64,000 bases of DNA from assembly GCF_028554725.1 (NCBI RefSeq), contig NC_071672.1, forward strand, positions 9,461,001-9,525,000, given 5' to 3'. This document shows, piece after piece, positions 56,931-64,000 of the stretch; within the stretch, counting starts at the first letter, position 1, and each line of letters opens with the position of its first letter. Both the position numbers and the translations under genes were made by a program. The DNA comes from Zeugodacus cucurbitae. Taxonomy: Eukaryota > Arthropoda > Insecta > Diptera > Tephritidae. The notes below the pieces were generated by a model. The model saw only the letters and a list, made by a program, of their open reading frames with translations. It was not told where the DNA came from and made no database searches.

Positions 56931-57269
56931 CTAGAGGTACGCCAGGTAGGGCTCTAGGGGCTCGCTAAATTTGCAATACAACCTAGCGACAATCATTCTA
57001 CCGAACTCCCCCTCTACTGAAACACACACCCCCTGTTGCGACGAATCCAACACTACGCAATCGTAGTTTGGATCAGTCACAACAATTGCGGCATTACCCC
57101 CAAGGTCCGTAAAGACCCTGAAAACTCCAGGAAGACCCCGAACCACACCATTGGTGGTGTAGGGCTCCTGGAGTAAGGCAATGCCGCACCCACCCTCAAG
57201 CATACAACCCCCCAAGTCACACATCACGGCATACGATCCCTGACAATTTAGCTGAAAAATACCTTCCAT
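56931..57269 (-). pseudogene. R1-B ORF2 start: endonuclease N-terminal part
   Basis: It starts MEGIFQLNCQGSYAVMCDLG, with the first endonuclease motif (QLNCQGS) and then GIALLQEPYTTNG (catalytic Glu in QEPY). Residues to about 108 (EPLEPYLAYL) are endonuclease. It then stops at a deletion that joins this region directly to the linker (WRTSSTDWNQYG) out of frame, removing the Asp-x-Asn and SDH motifs. A shared TGG at the junction suggests microhomology. The start codon overlaps the ORF1 stop. Confidence 0.85.
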
Positions 57270-57271
57270 CA
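57267..57271 (-). promoter_or_regulatory. TGATG stop-start overlap between R1 ORF1 and ORF2
   Basis: The ORF1 stop TGA (57271-57269) overlaps the ORF2 ATG (57269-57267). Overlapping stop-start codons are known to couple translation of the two ORFs in the related R1-clade element SART1 (UAAUG). The arrangement here suggests the same reinitiation mechanism in the ancestral active element. Confidence 0.65.
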
Positions 57272-58773
57272 GTGTCTGGCGAGGGAGCGCTCAACAACGC
57301 CACAGTATATCGGGCAGACAGCGGACATCATAAGATGCCCAGCTGGCCTACCCTTAAATGCACAGTTGCGACAATGGGGTGCATTGATGCAACCGGCAGC
57401 TCTGTGGCCTTCCTGACCGCACCTCCTACAGACATCTGATTTACGCCCTACACTCAGCCACTCTATGGTTAAAACCCATACACCGGAGGCAGCCAGCAAC
57501 AGGGGTATCCGGTCGAACCCTGAAGGAAAACCATTTTATGTAGCACCTTCCCGCTTCCAAGAGGGCGGACATTGATTTGTCCGAACCCTCAAGGACAACG
57601 TTGGTGCTACCTTCAGCGGCCACCTTTCAGGGCCGACTGACCATCCGCACATTTGACTTTGGTGCCTCAGGGCTGACGTCCTGGAGGTTCAACCGAAAGA
57701 GCTCCTCCATGAAGTCATCATGGGAGATTTCGGTGTGAACCCCCTGAACCACAACCCGCGGACCCAACTTCCGGTTCACAGTCACATTCAATCCCACCTC
57801 CCCGAATTTGGCATTATTCGCCACCTTTTCCCTCTCTAAAACAGAGGGGGTGCGAATAACACCCCACCACCCTTAATCGGCTTCACCTCGTGTACTCGCA
57901 CGCCGAGGGAAGGTCCCACCTCCTTCACGACCTTCTTAATCACCTCCTTAGAGGAGGTGGTCGGGGCTTTGCTTCGCACCACCACCGACCACGTCTCCAC
58001 GGGCTTCGGCAATGCCGGAGCAATCGCCTCCAACACAGGTGCTGGAGGCGCACGCACCGACTTAGCCGGAGCCAAACCCACAACCGACCTCTTCGGTTGG
58101 GGAATAGATCCCCCACAACCCCCCCTGAGAGCGTCAACCTGACCGCGAAGATGGGCATTCTCGGTTACTACCGTCATCAGGAGCGCCTCGTAATTCGAGG
58201 CAAGCTCCATCAGTGACCTCAAAATCTTTCACCCCAAACACCAAGGCGTTTAATTCAGACGTCACTGCCTTCATGGCAGCGACATGGCTGATAGCGCCTC
58301 CCCCAACCACACCCCATTACCTCCACACTCACTTTCCCCCCCTCATTTACCGAGCTGACTTTCGTCGAACCCCCCTTCGCGACGCTCTTTTTAGCGACGC
58401 CCTTTTTCGCGACGCCCTCATCAGCGACGCCCTTATCCGCGACACCCTTATCCGCGACGCCCTTATCCGCGACGCTCTTCCCAGTGCCGCTGTTACCGCT
58501 ACTCTCAGCCGGCTTAGCAGTACCCGAAACTGCGGGGTGATCAACCGCTTTTTCAGCGGTGCCACCTATTCCGCTACCGCTCTCACTCCCGCCATCCTCC
58601 GATTTAATCAACAGAGGCGACCCCAAACGCGCCCTCCTCCGCGGCGGAGACCTCACCGCTGGCCTCACCTCCTCGTCACCCGATGACGTTTCAACCATCA
58701 CGGTTGTGGGGCCCGCTCCGTCGCTTTCAGCGAGGGACTGAACCCTTCTCCTCCGTGGTGGAGGCATTCTCAC
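57269..58773 (-). pseudogene. R1-B ORF1 (gag-like), several frameshifts
   Basis: A nucleic-acid-binding R1 ORF1 broken into pieces. 58255-58773 is a basic N-terminus with repeated Val-Ala-Asp-Lys-Gly (about residues 95-130). 57836-58222 is LMELASNYEALLMTVVTENA and a proline/alanine-rich linker up to a conserved KEVIKKVVKEVGPSLGVRV. 57627-57824 is LNVTVNRKLGPRVVVQGVHT. 57269-57623 holds the zinc-knuckle region: CLRCMGFNHRVAEC and CRRCGQEGHRAAGC, then CRNCAFKGRPAGH. The pieces change frame at about 58310, 57840 and 57480, with a stop near 57625. R1-A lacks the zinc region altogether. Confidence 0.85.
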
Positions 58774-59637
58774 CTTCGGCCTACCCCCAGGCAGGCTGTT
58801 ACGCCGGCGAACACTGGCACAGAAGCCACCCGCTCAGGTAAAACTCGAGAACAGCTGCTCTCCAAGCACGAGCGACCCACACGCACACCCGCTCTGTAGC
58901 AGTCACCACCCAAGCGGTCGATTAAGGCGCTCTCGCGATGGCACAGCCCACAACTCCAGCCAAAGGCCCAGAAAGGGTTACTCAAAAAGACCGCCGGACG
59001 GATCTATGTCCCCGTAACGGTCGCGAGTCAACCGCTGTGGTACTGCACCGAATCGCACCGTAGGCTAAACAGTTACTTCTACGACCGTAATCTGTACACC
59101 AGTCAGCTACTTCAGCACTGGTACAGTCGCTAGCACCCTTTGGGCAAAACTGTCCGAGCAGACCCGAAACAAGTGCAACCGAACACCAGGCGCTCAGCTC
59201 AGCACTCACCGGTAGGCAATCCAGCCAGCGGGAATACCAACAACACAGTAAATCACTGAAACTGTGGGACAGCCCACCACCAACAAACGTGTGGATACCC
59301 ACGCTACTTAAGAAAAACAACAATGTTGTACTTACCAGTACACGCCGTACAGTCTCCCGGGACTGTACCAAAAACACCCGCCCGAAATACCGCAAGCCAC
59401 GCGCGTATGATATGCAAGAATACACAAAAATGTGCACTTACACCAACAACACACGCGATCACGTATTCACTATTCACGCACGCCAGGCAATAACGGTGCC
59501 TATCACACACCGCGTAAACAAATGACCGCACAAAAGAGAATACCGAAAAATCGCAACAACAACTCGCCTAGAAAAATCACTAAGAAAATCACGATGCGCA
59601 TGCACGTCTATCCGCGTCGAAAGCCAACTAACGAATG

Positions 59638-59654
59638 AGTAGATAGGGACAGTA

Positions 59655-59753
<99 letters not shown>

Positions 59754-59770
59754 ACTTGAATTTCTTTACT

Positions 59771-59809
<39 letters not shown>

Positions 59810-59822
59810 ACACCCGTTAGGT

Positions 59823-59862
<40 letters not shown>

Positions 59863-60338
59863 CAAGTCCGTGCCAGTTTTGAATTGATTGTTAATTGATA
59901 ATCGTTATAATTAAATAAGAATATATATCTTGCGATATAATTCTTATAAAATTTTAGCAAGAAAGTTCCACAATTGGCTACGTAACTACTATCCGGGGAA
60001 CAAGAACCGAAATTCTCTATTTACCCAGAACGACTACATAAACCATGGTATTGCTTCCCAATCAAGCCCGACTATCTCAATCTTCAGAGCCAATCCTTAT
60101 CCCGAAGTTACGGATCTAATTTGCCGACTTCCCTTACCTACATTATTCTATCGACTAGAGACTCTTCACCTTGGAGACCAGCTGCGGATATTGGTACGGC
60201 CTGTTGAGAAGTTTGCGTAACCCCACCATAAATTTTCAAGGTCCGAGGAGAAAATATCGACACAACAGTAAATGTCATGCTCTTCTAGTCCATCTACCAT
60301 ATCTCTCTTCGAAAGACTTCCATGGTAGTACGACTATA

Positions 60339-60371
<33 letters not shown>

Positions 60372-60972
60372 ACGGCTTCTTTATGGTCGTTCCTGTTGCC
60401 AGGATGAGCACAAGGCCCATTTTTAATAACAAACGGATACTCAACAGGTTACGGAATTGGAACCGTATTCCCTTTCGTTCAAAATTATTCAAGTGTTTAA
60501 TTACTATGAAGAAAACATAATAGATTCTCAACAATTCATTAAAACTTGAAAATTTTCGGCTTTCGCCTTGAACTTAGGACCGACTAACTCGTGATCAACC
60601 ACTGTTCACACGAAACCCTTCTCCACTTCAGTCCTCCAAGGCCTCATTCGATTATTTGCTACTACCACCAAGATCTGTACCAATGGCGGCTCCATGCAGG
60701 CTTACGCCAAACACTTCTAAGCACACCATTGTACCCTCCTACTCACTAAAGTTTCAAAATTTATAATCCAACCGAAATTGTATTATAAATCATGTACTTT
60801 AGCGGTAATGTATAGGTATACAACTTAAGCGCCATCCATTTTAAGGGCTAGTTGCTTCGGCAGGTGAGTTGTTACCCACTCCTTGTCGGATTACGACTTC
60901 CATGTCCACCGTCCTGCTGTTTTAAGCAACCAACGCCTTTCATGGTATCTGCATGAGTTGTTAATTTGGGCA

Positions 60973-61003
<31 letters not shown>

Positions 61004-61125
61004 GCCAGTTCTGCTTACCAAAAGTGGCCCACTGGGCACATTATATCATAACCTCAACCTTCATATCAAGAAAGGTGAGGTTCTTACCCATTTAAAGTTT
61101 GAGAATAGGTTAAGGTCGTTTCGAC

Positions 61126-61161
<36 letters not shown>

Positions 61162-61209
61162 TTATTTTACATAATATTTAAATGCACCAGCTATCCTGAG
61201 GGAAACTTT

Positions 61210-61252
<43 letters not shown>

Positions 61253-61558
61253 TATACTCAATTCTGACAATCGATTTGCACGTCAGAACTGTTTTGGTCT
61301 TCCATCAGGGTTTCCTCTGACTTCAACCTGATCAAGTACAGTTCACCATCTTTCGGGTCACAGCGTATATGCTCAAGGTACGCTCCAGTTAGAGGTATAA
61401 ATAATAATAAATTATCATTATACATAACTATATGGAACGCCCCGGGATTGAATTAATAGTGAAATATTTCACTAAAAATTAATCCCATTATATAAAAGTT
61501 AAGTTAATTTCGCCATTAGGTTTAATATAACCCAATGACTTGCACATATGTTAGACTC

Positions 61559-61592
<34 letters not shown>

Positions 61593-62050
61593 TCCTGAAT
61601 CTTTCGCATTGTTAATCATATAAATGCATACAATTAATATTAAAATCAATGATAATAATATTATTGTAAAATTCAAAAGAATTTAAGCATTATATATGTA
61701 AAATCTATCAACACTTTATCAAATCATCAGTATTTATTCTATGTTAATAAGCTAAAAGCAAATTAATTTGAATAAACTTAACACCAATGATCTTTTGATA
61801 AATATTTTATTATGTTAATAGATTACAATGTCCTTATATGAAAAAAATGCACACTATTACTATAATATTATAAATATCACAGTTATAATGATGAATTTTT
61901 CATAATGGATATTCAGGTTCATCGGGCTTAACCTCTAAGCAGTTTCACGTACTATTAAACTCTCTATTCAGAGTTCTTTTCAACTTTCCCTCACGGTACT
62001 TGTTTACTATCGGTCTCATGGTTATATTTAGTTTTAGATGGAGTTTACCA

Positions 62051-62085
<35 letters not shown>

Positions 62086-62364
62086 TTTGGAAATATCTTT
62101 CTAGTAATCATTAACGTTATACGGGCCTGGCACCCTCTATGGGTAAATGGCCTCATTTAAGAAGGACTTAAATCGTTAATTTCTCATACTAGATATTAAG
62201 ATATTCCATACACTGCATCTCACATTTGCCATATAGACAAAGTGACTTAGTGCTGAACTATTTTCTTTTCGCTCGCCGCTACTAAGAAAATCCTTGTTAG
62301 TTTCTTTTCCTCCCCTCATTAATATGCTTAAATTCAGGGGGTAGTCCCATATGAGTTGAGGTTG
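59638..62364 (-). rRNA. 28S rRNA: 28S rRNA gene, 5' part (upstream unit)
   Basis: From the 28S 5' end (CAACCTCAACTCATATGGGA, minus strand, starting at 62364) to the R1 insertion site (59638-59651). The R2 site (GACTCTCTTAAGGTAGCC) at about 59700-59730 is intact and unoccupied. It matches the truncated 28S at 25440-27973 with few differences, for example an extra TAG near 60521. With 45845-46844 it makes a full-length 28S of about 3.7 kb once the 12.8-kb insertion complex and one target copy are discounted. Confidence 0.95.
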
Positions 62365-62808
62365 TATAAAAATATTTATATTTATTTTATATTTTAGCCT
62401 TTTGCTATTTTAAAGAAACATACATAATTATTTCTTAACACCAATAATTTTCTTAATAATAAATATTCAATCTTTTCATCCCGCGTACTACTTAATTATA
62501 ACAACAATATTATTTTCTTGCTTTTTTACATTTAAGGCAATCCTAGAATAAAATAATATTTTATGCTAGACGTTCCTCTAAATTTATATATTATTTGAAA
62601 TAATATTGAAATTTTATTGTTTTTGGGAATACTAAGATTCTTATTTATTATAAAATTTCGTTCAAATATGAGGTGTTCAAGAATATATTTTCTATATTTC
62701 TTTTTATGCTATTAATATTATGGATTGAAAAATACAATCCAGTAATATACCATGTGCTTAAATTCTTTTAATTGACTAAAAGAATAAGCAACTAATTTAG
62801 CATAGTCT
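62365..62808 (-). other. ITS2 (upstream unit)
   Basis: Counterpart of 27974-28416: AT-rich, no gene. It differs from it by scattered substitutions and short indels. Confidence 0.88.
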
Positions 62809-62838
62809 TACAACCCTCAACCATATGTAGTCCAAGCA
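62809..62838 (-). rRNA. 2S rRNA: 2S rRNA (upstream unit)
   Basis: 30 nt, TGCTTGGACTACATATGG then TTGAGGGTTGTA on the minus strand, which I recall as identical to Drosophila 2S. It differs by one base from the two copies in the downstream unit. Confidence 0.94.
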
Positions 62839-62858
62839 GCACTTTAAAATTAATTAAA

Positions 62859-62988
62859 GTACATAACAGCATGGACTGCACTATGCGTTCAATATGTCGA
62901 TGTTCATGTGTCCTGCAGTTCACACGATGACGCACAGTTAGCTGCGTTCTTCATCGACCCATGAGCCGAGTGATCCACCGCTTAGAGT
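62859..62988 (-). rRNA. 5.8S rRNA: 5.8S rRNA (upstream unit)
   Basis: The same 5.8S as at 28467-28596, with a single visible change near the 3' end (CACTATGCG here for CAATATGCG on the + strand, about 62880). Mature 5' end placed at ACTCTAAGCGG; 3' end estimated. Confidence 0.93.
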
Positions 62989-63255
62989 GATAATTTTTTG
63001 TTTATTTTAATTTAACGTCAAGAGTTTTTAATTTATTGAAAGAATAACAATTATATTACATTTCGTTTTCGTATATTATATAAATTATTTTAAAACATCT
63101 TTCAATAAATTGTAATTTTCAACCCAAACATTTACAAGTTGCGCATGTCTTAGTCCAACAAAAACAGTAATTCCTTTTTTATTACATTTTATTTAATTTC
63201 TATAAATTTTTAAGGAATTACACACGTTAATGAGAACAAATTAACTTATCATTTA
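62989..63255 (-). other. ITS1 (upstream unit), partial
   Basis: It contains the uninterrupted Helitron target TTTTCGTATATTATATAAAT (63062 on), so it is the empty-site allele of the insertion at 28682/32023. Up to about 63205 it matches 32023-32160. Beyond that it diverges from the other unit and then meets the mariner element. Confidence 0.85.
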
Positions 63256-64000
63256 TAAAGGGTGATTTTTTAAGAGCTTGATAACTTTTTAAAAAAAAAA
63301 AAACGCATAAAATTTGCAAAATCTCATCGGTTCTTTATTTGAAACGTTAGATTGGTTCATGACATTTACTTTTTGAAGATAATTTCATTTAAATGTTGAC
63401 CGCGGCTGCGTCTTAGGTGGTCCATTCGGAAAGTCCAATTTTGGGCAACTTTTTCGAGCATTTCGGCCGGAATAGCCCGAATTTCTTCGGAAATGTTGTC
63501 TTCCAAAGCTGGAATAGTTGCTGGCTTATTTCTGTAGACTTTAGACTTGACGTAGCCCCACAAAAAATAGTCTAAAGGCGTTAAATCGCATGATCTTGGT
63601 GGCCAACTTACGGGTCCATTTCTTGAGATGAATTGTTCTCCGAAGTTTTCCCTCAAAATGGCCATAGAATCGCGAGCTGTGTGGCATGTAGCGCCATCTT
63701 GTTGAAACCACATGTCAACCAAGTTCAGTTCTTCCATTTTTGGCAACAAAAAGTTTGTTAGCATCGAACGATAGCGATCGCCATTCACCGTAACGTTGCG
63801 TCCAACAGCATCTTTGAAAAAATACGGTCCAATGATTCCACCAGCGTACAAACCACACCAAACAGTGCATTTTTCGGGATGCATGGGCAGTTCTTGAACG
63901 GCTTCTGGTTGCTCTTCACCCCAAATGCGGCAATTTTGCTTATTTACGTAGCCATTCAACCAGAAATGAGCCTCATCGCTGAACAAAATTTGTCGATAAA
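63256..64000 (-). mobile_element. Tc1-mariner element, cut by window edge
   Basis: It starts next to a TA dinucleotide (TTTATAAAGGGTGATTTTTT at 63252 on), which fits TA-target insertion with a terminal repeat AAGGGTGATTTTTTAAGAGC. The other end lies beyond 64000, so terminal repeats cannot be compared. It contains the C-terminal part of a transposase in the same orientation as the rRNA. It lies in or next to ITS1 of the upstream unit. Confidence 0.8.
63366..64000 (-). CDS. Tc1-mariner transposase, partial (N-terminus outside window)
   Basis: An uninterrupted frame from the window edge to a stop at 63366, about 210 residues. The DDD catalytic core is visible: FSDEAHFWLNG (first Asp), MWFQQDGATCHTA (second Asp), and RSCDLTPLDYFLWGYVKSKV (third Asp, D of CDLTPLD). 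There are 36 residues between the second and third Asp, unlike the 34 of classical mariner. The C-terminus WTFRMDHLRRSRGQHLNEII is intact. No stop or frameshift is seen in the visible part, so it may be a recent, possibly active copy. The N-terminal helix-turn-helix must lie beyond the window. Confidence 0.88.
   Translation of the reverse strand, partial: YRQILFSDEAHFWLNGYVNKQNCRIWGEEQPEAVQELPMHPEKCTVWCGLYAGGIIGPYFFKDAVGRNVTVNGDRYRSMLTNFLLPKMEELNLVDMWFQQDGATCHTARDSMAILRENFGEQFISRNGPVSWPPRSCDLTPLDYFLWGYVKSKVYRNKPATIPALEDNISEEIRAIPAEMLEKVAQNWTFRMDHLRRSRGQHLNEIIFKK

Larger units (their letters stand above)
54098..59637 (-). mobile_element. R1 element B, inserted at the 28S R1 site
   Basis: This is an R1 of 5.5 kb. 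The 5' junction is at the exact R1 position of genuine 28S (AGTAGATAGGGACA at 59638-59651), and the same 14 bases follow its 3' end (54084-54097). Order: 5'UTR (58774-59637), ORF1 with CCHC knuckles, ORF2 with endonuclease, RT and C-terminal cysteine motif, 3'UTR (54098-54575). It carries frameshifts, a nonsense codon and a deletion of the endonuclease centre. Its 3' part is nearly identical to R1-A, so both are recent members of one lineage. Confidence 0.93.

Noticed and set aside
59700..59730. Possible R2 element at the R2 site
   Set aside because: The R2 site in the upstream unit is intact 28S with no insertion; no R2-type ORF is present in the window.
1..64000. tRNA, 5S rRNA or snRNA genes
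   Set aside because: No matching box sequences or cloverleaf patterns were noticed outside the rRNA genes listed.

Overview
The window is repetitive, heterochromatin-like DNA from a dipteran, most likely a higher fly. Three things support this. A separate 30-nt 2S rRNA lies behind the 5.8S rRNA, which is specific to flies. The 28S has an AT-rich loop of the kind cleaved in insect 28S. The rDNA carries R1 retrotransposons at their usual 28S site. I cannot name the species. I see no intact host protein-coding gene.

Layout, left to right. (1) 1-25433 is a 25-kb satellite of the pentamer AAGAC (TTGTC on the + strand), punctuated by about 75 AT-rich modules of about 40 bp and organised into long higher-order duplications of up to about 7 kb. 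(2) 25440-38211 is one rDNA transcription unit on the minus strand: 18S, ITS1, 5.8S, 2S, ITS2 and a 3'-truncated 28S. It is wrecked by an antisense RTE-type retrotransposon and a hAT transposon in 18S and by a Helitron in ITS1. The Helitron junction was then tandemly duplicated together with 5.8S/2S. (3) 38212-45844 is the spacer upstream of 18S (ETS/IGS): a second Helitron, a 111-bp repeat array, a 5'-truncated R1 sitting in a 28S-derived repeat, and six 175-bp repeats. (4) 45845-62364 is the 28S of the upstream unit, split at the R1 site by a 12.8-kb complex: two internally deleted R1 elements (A and B), a probable third R1 5' end, an inverted Helitron, another Helitron 3' end, and an array of 155-bp repeats resembling the 28S R1/R2 target region. 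(5) 62365-64000 holds ITS2, 2S, 5.8S and part of ITS1 of that upstream unit, then a Tc1-mariner element cut by the window edge.

Read along the minus strand, the order is that of two consecutive rDNA units, neither able to make a normal full set of rRNAs from what is visible. The most unusual signal is a spacer repeat that carries a diverged copy of the 28S R1 target. It occurs as one monomer in the IGS and as four monomers inside the 28S complex, and it has itself received an R1 insertion. The site behaves as a second landing platform for R1 outside the 28S gene. Family names come from motifs and from remembered canonical rRNA sequence; no database search was run.
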